Shown in pieces: positions 29,501 through 38,941 of a stretch of 64,000 bases of DNA (its first letter is position 1; every line of letters begins with the position of its first letter). The notes under the pieces were generated by a model. That model was not told the origin of the DNA. It did no database searches and was given only the letters and a program-made list of their open reading frames with translations. The DNA lies in the NCBI GenBank assembly GCA_031761405.1, contig JASEVX010000005.1, forward strand, positions 38,418,590 to 38,482,589. Reading direction: 5' to 3'. The DNA is from Serripes groenlandicus. Taxonomy: Eukaryota; Mollusca; Bivalvia; Cardiida; Cardiidae. A program made the position numbers and the translations under genes.

Positions 29501-32500
29501 TTACAAGTGAAAGTATAATAGTCTTTTTAATATTTTTTTTTAAATCGATAATTTGGGTATGTATAAAATGACACGAAAAACACAGATTTTTTAAATTATT
29601 GTCGTCTTTTTTTTTTTTTTTTTTTTTAAATCGATATTTATTAAAGTGCTGTGTTTTGGGGGAATTAAAAAATAAATGGAACTCTGTAAGAAATATGTTT
29701 TCCCGTTCGTCAAAAAAACGACAGCATTAGACTTCTACCCCTGAACCTAAATGTTGACTGTATCGTATCCAAAGAAGGACGTGACGTCATTTCCGTAACA
29801 CTTCATCTTGGCGTAACGTCAATGGAGCGACGTCGTTTCCCGCAAAAAAGAGGTATCAACATGAAATACCCCAAATTCCTATACATGAGCTATTTATCAA
29901 ACATTGTGGCAAAAGGATAACTTTCTCATAAGGAGCAATTGTTCTTTTAGCGACAATCTTTCCCTAAATCGTCTGTTGCAAAGGCCTCAGAAACCGTCTC
30001 TAATAGGGAAAGGGTTTAGCAGAAATGTGACCCCTTACATCATTTGTTCCAGTCATATTGACTGGTTGAAAAAGGCAGTTGCCAGGTGGCATCAGCAAAG
30101 AGCTGATCTTTTTGCTTCTTTACCATAATGCAGGTGATCGATTAAGGATCATCTTGGCCATCATGTTTTAACCTCGTTCATTATAAATGTATTCCTTGAT
30201 TTTCTGAAAGTCTTTACTTTATTATTTTCTGTTCGTAATAATAGACGACAGCAATACGAATTCCAAATATTTTTTGATAATGCACAAAACATGACATTAA
30301 CATTATTATTGTCTAGTCAATTACTTATAAATCCTTTTTTATGGCCAAAGTATGCTCTTTAATTTTTGTTTATAATTATCTTGCGTTTTTTCGTAAATAG
30401 GTAGCACCTATAGATATATTATTGAAAAGAATACAAAAAAAAGTTATTGCTGAAGGAGAAATTATTGCTCTTTATGCAGCAACATGCATCTGAATACGGA
30501 CATGGGTTCAGTGGAATACCGTTGTAGTATGAATCCCGCCTCATGAACATATATCTAATACTTACTTTTGTCGCTCCCATGAGACGAAGAAATTTTTTCT
30601 TCCTGTCATCATCTCCCATGTCTACAGATTCCCAACTGTTAGCTGAGTGAACCTTCAATGAAAGAAAAAACAAACATCTGTCAATAAAACAAATCCATGA
30701 AATTTTCTAAGTGCAACAACTATGCAAATAATCAACATGTTTTCCGATAGAATCCAAATTCGGATTTGATCAATATCTTGTCATAATACAACTTCATACC
30801 AAAATAAATCAATTGAATACTTTCAAGTAACTGTGACAGCTTAAAAAATGTTCAAGGCCATTAACCCTTTCCCTCATATAGACGCTTTCTGACGCCCCTG
30901 CAGCAGACGGATTTTTGAAAACATAATGACAAAGGTCAAAATTGCTCAAAACCAGCAATTTCTCCTTTTGCCACAATGTTTTCCACTTTTAGTCATAGGT
31001 TATCCATTCAATTAAAGAGATTTTTCATTATTTGACAAAAATTGTTCAAAGTCGTCTGCTGCAGAATTGTCGTATAAGGGAAAGGGTCAACTTAGAATAA
31101 TCTGGCAGAAACCAAATTAGAAGTTAGTCTCTTCTTATAATACTACAACTACAACTTATTATTCACAATCAAAGGGCAGTAATTCTGCTTAGAAAAATTT
31201 AGCATCACCAAAATTTGAACAAATATTTCGCCTATCACGTAAGGAGAAACATGAAATTGTGATTGGTGCCTTCTGTTACACACTTACTTTTAGTGCAGTC
31301 TATGGTGTCTTGTTACACACTTGGTGTCATGTTACATCACACCATAAGAGGACACCACTGTCACAGTGTTTGGGATGTAACACAAAATCCCGGACACCAT
31401 ATTATGGCTCGGATGTTGGAGATTTCGTCTTAACTATCATTTCATTTCGTCTAACTGATACTATAGAGTAAACGGGGGTAGAGATTTCGTCTAACTTATA
31501 AATGAGAAGGATTATTATGTCTTATATGTAATATATACTTAGAAGTTAAATGTTATAATTGTTTATAAACTCAATTCATAAATTTGACTTACAATTTATT
31601 GTCCAATGTGTTCTTATATTAATAATATGTGGTTATAAATTGCAGAACAGAATAGAATAGTTTTTTGTAACATCCAGATGTACTGTAAGAAACTTGACAA
31701 AGCACATGTGTCTATATGATGTTTTTATTTATATATTATTACAAGACTAATTTTAGGTAATTTCTATAATTAAAGGGCAATAACTCTTGATTGACTTAAG
31801 CGATATGGCTAGTTATTGAACTTGTCCGAGATATTATGCCAATACAAATTCTGACTTAATTTGGTGATGATTGGACAAGGGCTTCTAAAGTTATTGAGCT
31901 GACAAGACCAATTTTAGGTAATTTCTTTAATAAAAGGGCGATAACTCTTGATTTACTAAAGCGATATGGCTAGTTATCGAATTTGTCCGAGATATTATGC
32001 CAATACACATTCTAACTAAATTTGGTGATGATTGGACAAAGGCTTTTAAAATTATTAAGCGATATGGCTAGTTATCGAATTAGTCCGAGATATTATGCCA
32101 ATACATATTCTGACTAAATTTGGTGATGATTGGACAAAGGCTTCTAAAATTATTGAGCTGAAAAGACCAATTTTAGGTAATTTCTATAATTAAAGAGCGA
32201 TAACTCTCAATTGACTAAAGCGATACGGCTAGTTATCAGCTTCTAAAGTTATTGAGCTGACAAGTCCAATTTTAGGTAATTTCTTTAATAAAAGGGCGAT
32301 AACTCTTGATTTACTAAAGCGATATGGCTAGTTATCAAACTTGTCCGAGATATTATGCCAATACACATTCTAACTTAATTTGGTGATGATTGGACAAAGG
32401 CTTTTAAAGTTAATGAGCTGACAAGACCAATATTGGGCAATTTCTATAATTAAAGGGCGATAACTCTCGATTGATTAAAGCGATGTGGCTAGTTATCGAA

Positions 32501-35500
32501 CTTGTCCGAGATATTATCCCAATACACATTTTGACCAAATTTGGTGATGATTGGACAAAGGCTTCTAAAATTATTGAGCTGACAACATACTGGACGCCGC
32601 CCGCAAGCCATCCTGTACGCCGCAGGTAAAACTATAATACGATCATCATTTAAAAAATATATTTGCAATATGAATGTTTATGTGTGTATTAGTTGTTCCA
32701 GTAGGGTCAGTGAACGAATGCACGCAATATGCTGTGACAGTTGCGCTGGATGGCAGCATCAAGTATGCAAAAACGGTAAGATTTATGTATTCTCTCTCTT
32801 TCTCTTTCTCTTGATGTGTAAAGAGGCAAAATCGTCTACCTTATTCTCCTGTACGCGTAATGTCGATATATATTAAGAGTAGAATTATTGTAAGAAAAGG
32901 AGCCCTCGATTATTATAAACGTTGACATTATTCTCCGTAGTTCTTCTTTTACGACAATGTTAATTGTTATCGAGTTGAAAACATGAAAAAGGTTACATAC
33001 AAGCTTCGTCTAAAGATGAACACGTAATGTCGAAATATATGAAGAGTATAATTTGAATTGACGAGTGACAGAATGTGATATAATTATTCTATTCCCGTAA
33101 TTTTGACTGAGTCAAAAGCTTGGAAAAGGTATAATTCATTTAGGAACAGGAGCTGTCGCTAATTTTCAACGTCTTCTCCTTTTTATCTTTGAATTGACGA
33201 GTGACTAAACGTGATATAATTATCTATTCACGTAATCTTGATTGAGTCGAAAGCTTTGAAAAGGTATAATTCATGTAAGAAAAGGAGCCGTCGCTAATTT
33301 TCAACGACTTCTTCTTTTTTTCTTTGAATTGACGAGTGACAGAATGAGATATAATTATTCTATTCCCATAATCTTGATTGAGTCAAAATCTTGGAAAAGG
33401 TTTAATTTATGTAAGAAAAGGAGCCGTTGCTTCCTTTTTAAAGACTTCTATTTTTCTTCTTTGAATTGAAGATTAACTGAACGTGATATAATTATTCTCC
33501 GTCTCGTGTCGGAAAACCTCTTCACCAGACTCCACAGGAAAAGGTATCGCAAGGTCCACGGTCGTCTTTTTGATGCTTTGGATAAGATTGTAAAAATAAA
33601 ATAGTCTTCAAATAAATAAATAAACCAGTGATTTAAAATTGTAAAACTTTAAGTTTTTCTTAGAACGATAAGTCATGACTATGAACTATTGATTTAATTG
33701 TTGATTTTTGTTTCAGATACGAAGATGATGAACTTACAACCAGCCAGCTACTACCAGTCTGCAGTCGGATCTCTGGTCTGGGGACAGTTTGGAATTCATG
33801 ACGAGGAATGAAAATTAAAAACCTGCGTGCCTGTATTTTTTGTTTATTTGTATATATGTATTTATGTTTGTCATTCACTATGTACTTTGTAAACCTCAAA
33901 GATTATTCTGTTCTATAAAATGATTTGTTCTGTTAGAAATGTGTAAATTATAAAAAGAAATAAGTAGATAGGGAAAAAAAGAGAATACAGTTATCATTGA
34001 AAACATTGAGGACAAGTATTGAATTTACTGTAAATATTAAATTAAATGATAACAAATATATATTAAAATTACGAATTAAAATCATAAAATGTTCAAACTA
34101 ATTGAAATAGTTTGATGTCACTATAATCGGTCAATTAACACCTTACTTTAACACCTTCATATCAATATAGATTATATTGTACTATAATCAATAAGTTAGA
34201 TGAAATCTCTACCCATTTACTCTACAGTATCAGTTAGACGAAATGGTAGTTAGATGAAATCTCCAAAATCCTCGTTTAAATATATGGGTGATCTTACCCA
34301 TTGATTTTGTAATCGACAAATTAGAATGGCTAACACAAAGATCAAGACCTGCATGGTAGTCCTATTAGATAAGACTCTGTTGACAAGCACGGCTCAAGCT
34401 TGTGAAGGCATATATTATAGGATTAGCTTGTGAGAGGTCATATGTTATAGGACTAGCTTGTGAGAGGTCATATGTTAAATTGTTATAGGACTAGCTTGTG
34501 AGAGGTCATATATTATAGGACTAGCTTGTGAGAGGTCATATATTATAGGACTAGCTTGTGAGAGGTCATATATTATAGGACTAGCTTGTGAGAGGTCATA
34601 TATTATAGAACAAGCTTGTGAGAGATCATATATTATAGGACTAGCTTATGAGAGGTCATATAGTATAGGACTAGCTTGTAAGAGGTCATACATTATAGGA
34701 CTAGCTTGTGAGAGGTCATATATTATAGGACTAGCTTGTGAGAGGTCATATATTATAGGACTAGCTTGTCAATGTGAGAGGTCATATATTATAGGACTAG
34801 CTTGTCAATGTGAGAGGTCATATATTATAGGACTAGATTGTGAGAGGTCATATATTATACTTATAGGACTAGCTTGTGTGAGGTCATATATTATAGTACT
34901 AGATTGTGAGAGGTCATATATTATAGGACTAGCTTGTGAGAGGTCATATATTATAGGACAAGCTTGTGAGCGGTCATATATTATAGGACTAGCTTGTGAG
35001 AGGTCATATATTTTATGACTAGCTTGTGAGAGGTCATATATTATAGGACTACCTGCATGGGGCATAAATTACATCTATATTAGAGCAAGTAAAGTTTAGA
35101 ACTGGTTTTAACCCTTTCCCTCATATAACAATTTTGCAGCAGCAGGGCCGGCCCTGGCTCAAAAAAAGTTTGAGCCAATGATTGAGCCATTTTTGAGACA
35201 TCTGAGCCAAAATCATGAGACATCTGAGGCTGAGCCATAAAAAATATTTCTTTGCAAGTTGATAGAGAGAGACAAATACCTTATTATAGTTCACATTTAT
35301 TTAAATGTTGATTTAGATGAGGATTTTACTGCAAACATAATGTTATTCATAATAAAAACTTTATAAAAAAAGGGAACTAAATTAATATATGCTTTCGTTA
35401 CCGCGGTACTTTATTTGTCACATGATTGCTTAATGATTGTTGAAATCATAAAAAAAAGTAAAAAAATATAAGGGGTAAAATCTTTTGGCACACCCTGTAC

Positions 35501-36933
35501 ATTTTGTTTGCATAGTATCGTGTGACACTAATTTCCTTCTGCAGCAGTAGTACTAGTTTAATAGTACTACAGAGAAAATAATCTGTACGGTAAATGTTAT
35601 TTTTTTAATTTTTCCATTTAGGAAGTTTAATTAATTGCATTTTCTACGCAACTGGTAAAAAGTAATTGTAAAAAACACTGTTTTTTGTGATAATGTTGTA
35701 AAATAGTGAAATCGGACCTGTTTGCGATGAATTTTGATATTTTTTTCGAGCGAATCGAATATAACACTGTATGAAGTAGATTGTAAACAAACTGTGACGT
35801 CATTGAACTACATGTTAACTTATATGTGCGTGAAGAAAAAAGTATCGAAAAGAGGCGAATGAACGATACAGATTTGGTAAATCTATATAGTGATTTCGAT
35901 TTATAATTATTCTGTTTGGTGTTTTAAATTGATCGCCGACAAACATCGAAATCCACCGGCCTTTAATTGCTGCTCATTTAACCGATTTACGCATTAGGTC
36001 ACGGTCAATTATAGTGACTTGTTTTAAGTTTTCATACGTAAATGGTCAGTCTTTAATTGTAAACAAATTAAAGCAGTTTGTGTAAAATATCCACTCTCCG
36101 CAATCGCGCGTATGTCAACAGTTTGCCATTGTACACAAACACTATGTATACACATGCTGACTGGTTTAAATTATTTTACCCGATATTTTACGCAATAGTG
36201 ATACACGATATCGTCTACATCCGTGAACCAGTCAAGTCTATTGATACTTCTGGTAATGGAATACGTAAGATTTTACGATGTAGATTTTTCGCCAATAATT
36301 TCTTATTTCTTAGACACGACTTGAGCCACTTTTGTTTTTTCTGAGCCAATGGCTCAAGTGGCGAACGACAGCGCGAGCCCTGCAGCAGACAACTTTGAAC
36401 ATATTTTGTCAAAAAATAGAAAATCTAGAGCTATAATTGAATGGATAGCCATTCGTTTTGAGCATTTTTTTCTTTTGTCATTATGTTTTCAAAAAGCTGT
36501 CTGCTGCAGAAGCGCCTGAGGGAAAGGGTTAATGAGATTGGCAGCTACATTGTAGTAGCATTCTAGTGAGTAGTGTATTATGACCTGGATACATGTATGC
36601 ATATAATGTAGACTGTAATTTAAACTCTCTTCTAAATGTTCAATAAAGTAAGTTCGAGGTATTTAAGTGATATCAGGTTTTGATAACGTCCTATTTGGCT
36701 CAACCCAGCCGCAGATGCTTTTAGTAATTTGGTAAATCGGACGCTCTGGATAAGGGACCCATTGTTATCCGAATACATGTTGAAGTCTGAACATAAAATG
36801 CACGTGTTTTCTGTAGACAGGGTGTTTCTGACTGGTATATCTTTCGACAACTTTTTACCTTTTCTGGCTTTGAGTCATCCTTTTCCTCTGCCGTTGCCTC
36901 TTTATCGTGTGGTTGTTCTTCATTATCGCTCAT
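26136..36933 (-). CDS. SMAP: Small acidic protein (SMAP / C11orf58 family), four coding exons
   Basis: The minus-strand exons are 36933-36859, 30652-30566, 27979-27916 and 26569-26136. They make 660 nt, or 219 codons plus TGA, with all splice phases compatible (0, 0, 1). Family hallmarks, in order, are an acidic N-terminus (MSDNEEQPHDKEATAEEKD), ANSWESVDMGDDDRKKKFLR then LMG, KEHSGRFVIGD, NRELEDQYRRS, GLGFS and the C-terminal MMMTFVKASD. Human SMAP has the same order (KQKFLRLMG, RLVIGDH, NEELESQY, GLGFS, KMMFVKSS) in 183 residues. The excess here comes from a Lys-Lys-Ser-Asp repeat at residues ~137-188. The molecular role of this nuclear acidic protein family is poorly known. The start is the first ATG giving the family-like N-terminus. 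An upstream in-frame ATG (36981) would add ~16 residues rich in Asn/Gln and cannot be excluded. Confidence 0.88.
26232..26387 (-). repeat. Coding minisatellite in SMAP exon 4
   Basis: About nine imperfect units of 12-18 bases (TCATCTGATTTCTTG on the plus strand) encode DKKSDD-like blocks, residues ~137-188. Frame is kept throughout, including where units differ in length. The block gives alternating Lys pairs and Asp clusters. Confidence 0.8.
26880..26917 (+). mobile_element. Terminal scrap of TTAA-type MITE
   Basis: GAGGCGTCAGAAAGCGTCTA then TATGAGGGAAAGCGTTAA, identical to the right end of full copies but for one base. It lies in SMAP intron 3. Confidence 0.7.
27178..27388 (+). mobile_element. 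Degenerate TTAA-type MITE
   Basis: GAACCCTTACTCACATAAAA to CAAGTGGGAAAGGGTTAA, with GTGTCAAAAGGAGAATTAGC at the centre. In SMAP intron 3. Confidence 0.5.
27598..27835 (+). mobile_element. Degenerate TTAA-type MITE
   Basis: ATTAACCCTTACACACATAC to GCATGTAGGAAAGGGTCAA, with TCTGAAGCAGACGATTTC inside. It ends ~80 bases before the 3' side of SMAP exon 3. Confidence 0.5.
27916..27979 (-). CDS. SMAP: SMAP coding exon 3
   Basis: The minus-strand acceptor is GATTTTTCAG and the donor is GGCA|GTAAGT. It encodes KEHSGRFVIGDKDLTKKHGR and then Gly plus one base. It is equivalent to KEHTGRLVIGDH of vertebrate SMAP. Confidence 0.88.
28237..29110 (-). repeat. Interspersed repeat with ~200-bp tandem core, inverted
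   Basis: It starts CAAGAGGGCCAAGATCGCCC (complement of the GGCCCTCTTG terminus) and has repeated blocks with CACCTGGCTGCTAT, ATTGATCAATTTGGCTTG and GTAGAGGGTCACT. In SMAP intron 2. Confidence 0.55.
29135..29328 (-). mobile_element. tRNA-headed SINE, inverted, internally shortened
   Basis: Tail complement GATTGATTGGGGTGTAACGT; body ATATCACGGCGGCCAGTTCA; head complement CGCTACCGACTGAGCTACCG then GGGCTCGGC. The section between the ACATAGA run and the head is missing. Confidence 0.72.
29431..30018 (-). mobile_element. TTAA-type MITE interrupted by unassigned sequence
   Basis: The left end CCTTTCCCATACAACAATTC and right end AATAGGGAAAGGGTTT surround ~370 bp that contains a T21 run (29601-29627 area) and GACGTGACGTCATTTCCG. 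I could not define the ends of the insert. Confidence 0.4.
30566..30652 (-). CDS. SMAP: SMAP coding exon 2
   Basis: The minus-strand acceptor is TTTCATTGAAG and the donor is AAAA|GTAAGT. The exon is 29 codons: VHSANSWESVDMG, then DDDRKKKFLRLMGATK. This is the best conserved block of the family. Confidence 0.9.
30861..31090 (-). mobile_element. TTAA-type MITE, complete, inverted
   Basis: TTAACCCTTTCCCTCATATA to GTATAAGGGAAAGGGTCAA. 230 bp, the last TTAA mutated to TCAA. Near SMAP exon 2. Confidence 0.8.
31741..32590 (+). repeat. 161-bp tandem array
   Basis: About five imperfect copies of a unit beginning ACAAGACCAATTTTAGGTAA and containing GCGATAACTCTTGAT, AGCGATATGGCTAGTTATCG, GTCCGAGATATTATGCCAAT and TTTGGTGATGATTGGACAAA. 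Some copies are shortened. It stops at ACATACTGGACGCCGCCCGC. Confidence 0.85.
32670..32775 (+). pseudogene. PHD-like zinc-finger exon (possibly from a Mutator-like transposon)
   Basis: An ATG opens 35 codons with the pattern CISC ... H-A-I-CCDSC-AGWQHQVC, then AACG|GTAAGA, a good donor. The Cys/His spacing and the CD-x-C-x2-W-x-H-x2-C core resemble the small zinc fingers preceding MULE/FLYWCH-type transposases in invertebrates. No matching downstream exon was identified. It is on the strand opposite to SMAP, inside SMAP intron 1, so it is not part of that gene. Confidence 0.5.
32990..33500 (+). repeat. ~136-bp tandem array
   Basis: TTGAATTGACGAGTGAC starts near 33053, 33189 and 33324, with a diverged start at 33463. 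Each unit also holds GATATAATTATTCTATTC, GAAAAGGTATAATTCATGTA and AAAAGGAGCCGTCGCT. Confidence 0.8.
34390..35055 (+). repeat. 30-bp minisatellite, about 21 copies
   Basis: The unit is TAGCTTGTGAGAGGTCATAT followed by ATTATAGGAC. Several units are perfect; a few carry short insertions (GTCAATGTGAGAGG) or one-base changes. The 30-base length keeps 10-residue repeats open on the minus strand, which is a by-product. Confidence 0.92.
35108..36532 (+). mobile_element. TTAA-type MITE split by a hAT-like element
   Basis: Outer parts 35108-35142 and 36381-36532 rejoin to one MITE (TTAACCCTTTCCCTCATATA to CTGAGGGAAAGGGTTAA). Confidence 0.82.
35143..36380. mobile_element. hAT-like non-autonomous element, 1.24 kb
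   Basis: The start is CAGGGCCGGCCCTGGCTC and the end is GCGCGAGCCC(TG). TGCAGCAG (8 bp) lies on both sides (35135-35142, 36381-36388), the length expected for hAT, although the right copy overlaps the terminal TG. GAGCCA/TGGCTC motifs cluster near both ends. No transposase frame was recognised. Confidence 0.65.
36859..36933 (-). CDS. SMAP: SMAP coding exon 1
   Basis: The ATG at 36933-36931 has A at -3. The exon is 25 codons ending in GAAAAG|GTAAAA. The product is highly acidic, as in the family. Upstream sequence on this strand has CAACAACAACAA runs that read as Asn/Gln codons in the same frame. Confidence 0.8.
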
Positions 36934-37187
36934 TTTCTTTTTGCAATTTTGCAAATTGTCCACTCGTTGTTGTTGTTGGTTGTTGTTGTATACTTTCATT
37001 GTTGTTGTCCAGGTCAAAGAATACCAATTTTAAAAGTAAATTCTAACGGCGACTAATAAGGCTTCGTCACAGTTGAATAACCATTCGCCACAGTTGTATA
37101 AAACGACGCATTTTTTTTTTTTTTAAAGTGTATTTATAGAAAGTCTACGAGAATATTGATTCGGAAATGTGTATACATGTACATACT

Positions 37188-38128
37188 GGTATAGGTCCAG
37201 AAAGGCCGAATTCCAGAAAGGCCGATCCAAAAAGGCCGATTTATGGACCATAAAGGCCGATTTACGGACCAAAAAGGCCGATTTACGGACCAAAAAGGCC
37301 GATTTCTCAAGAATATATTTTTTGAATATATTTGTTGAAGGAAAACAGTTTAAAGTTGAAAATTTGTGGTATTTAAGATTGTATACATGAATGTTTGCTA
37401 TAGATTAATAATTAGAGTAGGGCGGTTAAACTATCCGTGTTATAATTGATTACAGGTTGCTTTAAATGTTTATTTATACTTCCTTAATTAGATGATTTGA
37501 GAACTTTGAGAACATAATTGCCGATTATTGATTGAAAAAGATGATTGAGAAGATTGAGAACTTAATTACTGTTAGTTGATTAATCAGTATATATTGGCGA
37601 TCTTTGTAAAAAAATATTCTCATAATATGTTATAACTGCGTTGGATTTGATCTCGTGGTGTTTGACTATTATACTTTATTCGATTTTGTGCTGTTTGACT
37701 ATTTTACTTTTAATAGCATTTATAGTTTGTGAGTGTATTAACCTTTCTGGTTAAGAAGTTTGAATTTTTTCTTGTTTTTCATATGTGACATTGTAAATTC
37801 TGTGTGTTTATTTTCCCTTAAAATAGGAAAATATTTTACAACGTAACTATAAACATAAAACTATATATACATATATCCATATCCATGAAACAAAAATTAA
37901 AATCAAACGCAATTTAAAAAGCAAGCTAAGATACTATTACTATTACAATAAAAAGTAATACGTGTAAACTCCATTATTAAAATCTGTTCACAAATATACA
38001 ATCCAATATCTTCGATGACTCCTTATTCAATGTTTAATGATTTCGGCCTTTTTGGTATTCGGCCTTTTTGGAATTCGGCCTTTTCGGTAATCGGCCTTTT
38101 TGGAATTCGGCCTTTTTGGACCTGAACC
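37188..38128. mobile_element. 941-bp inverted-repeat element with AAAGGCCGA iterons
   Basis: The left end GGTATAGGTCCAGAAAGGCC and the complement of the right end GGTTCAGGTCCAAAAAGGCC match over ~38 bases. Both ends carry five or so spaced AAAGGCCGA units. TACATACT (8 bp) flanks it at 37180-37187 and 38129-38136. There is no open frame of note. It sits directly upstream of the SMAP first coding exon. Confidence 0.75.
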
Positions 38129-38224
38129 TACATACTTATGGCCCCTGGTCACAGTGGCTTCCCTTTGTTGGAGTAGGGAGGGCTATGATTAAGTTAAGGT
38201 GTCCAATTCATTAATTATTGTGTA

Positions 38225-38450
38225 CACTTGTTACTTGTATTACATCATTTCTTTTACTTCTATATCCTAGTGCTGGGAGACACAACTTCACTCCAGTCTT
38301 GATAAGTCTGTCTTGGTAATTGAGATTTGCAGGCATTTCCATGTTCTTGTTGCCCTCCTCTGCCCATTCTCTTTAGTAATTATTTCTTTTTTAAGTTGAG
38401 GTTACCAAATGACTGTTGCATTTTCCGAATGTGATTCAACTAGAGATTTG
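38225..38450 (-). mobile_element. Fragment of a CR1-like LINE (RT C-terminal region)
   Basis: In shifting minus-strand frames one reads LVESHSENATVIW, ENGQRRATRTWK and LCLPALGYRSKRNDVIQV. These follow the usual LINE order 'WSPHLKK...VQRRATR...LPxLxYRRxRNDVIQVY'. It is broken by a stop and frameshifts. Confidence 0.6.
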
Positions 38451-38572
38451 TAAAAAAAAAATCCTGATATAGCTTTATTTTTGTCTTTAAGTAAACCTAT
38501 ATTAGAAGAAGTGGAGAGAGAGAAAATATTAGAATATTAGATGACAAAGTAAATTTAGCTTATAGAAATTAG

Positions 38573-38775
38573 AGGCCCGATTTGGTCCAAAATGACGGTA
38601 ACCATTTTAGCCTGGTGAGTTCTTTCTTGCATAATGCAGGAAACACCCCCACCCCGCCCCACACCCAGATGTTACTCTTTTAAGTGATATATGGTGTTCT
38701 ACATGAGAAACGCTTAGAAAGCGTGACAATTGAGGACTGAAACTCGTCGATTTACATTGAAACAAAGAAGGAATT
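38573..38775 (+). repeat. ~200-bp repeat, partner of 52775-52977
   Basis: It begins GGCCCGATTTGGTCCAAAAT and includes TGGTGAGTTCTTTCTTGCAT, TACATGAGAAACGCTTAGAA and ATTGAGGACTGAAACT. An inverted copy at 52775-52977 has the same blocks with a diverged middle. Confidence 0.75.
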
Positions 38776-38941
38776 TATTTTGGTGTATTGTAACCTTAAG
38801 GCACTTTTTCCTGGGACTACTAGTCCCTGTTTTTTCGTACCACTCCACTTTTTTTTCAAACCCACTTCAGATATTGATATGAATACAATTACAATACTTA
38901 TTTACCATCACTTTCATCAACAGACAAGAGTACATAACGTT

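Larger units (their letters stand above)
31416..34266. mobile_element. Unit bounded by ~75-bp inverted repeats, with a PHD-like exon
   Basis: Left 31416-31499 and right 34188-34266 are inverted copies sharing TTGGAGATTTC, GTCTAACTGATACT, TAGAGTAAA and TAGAGATTTC; the left copy has a 5-base ATTTC duplication. Inside are a 161-bp tandem array, a PHD-like zinc-finger exon, a ~136-bp array and a 43-codon open stretch (33471-33602) with RLHRKRYRKVHGRLFDALDK. I saw no clear target duplication and no transposase core, so this is a candidate non-autonomous or decayed DNA transposon. Confidence 0.6.

Noticed and set aside
33717..33802. Possible terminal exon after TTTGTTTCAG
   Set aside because: A decent acceptor is followed by ~27 open codons, but the product is not recognisable and no upstream exon phase could be matched with confidence.
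34390..35055. CRISPR-like array of 30-base repeats
   Set aside because: There are no unique spacers; units are contiguous, and the setting is a eukaryotic intron.
34805..35065. Minus-strand frame of PIIYDLSQAS repeats
   Set aside because: It arises because the minisatellite unit is 30 bases (a multiple of three). No flanking coding sequence or splice context supports translation.
36078..36344. 88-codon frame inside the 1.24-kb hAT-like element
   Set aside because: No hAT dimerisation or catalytic motif can be read, and the frame runs into the subterminal repeats.
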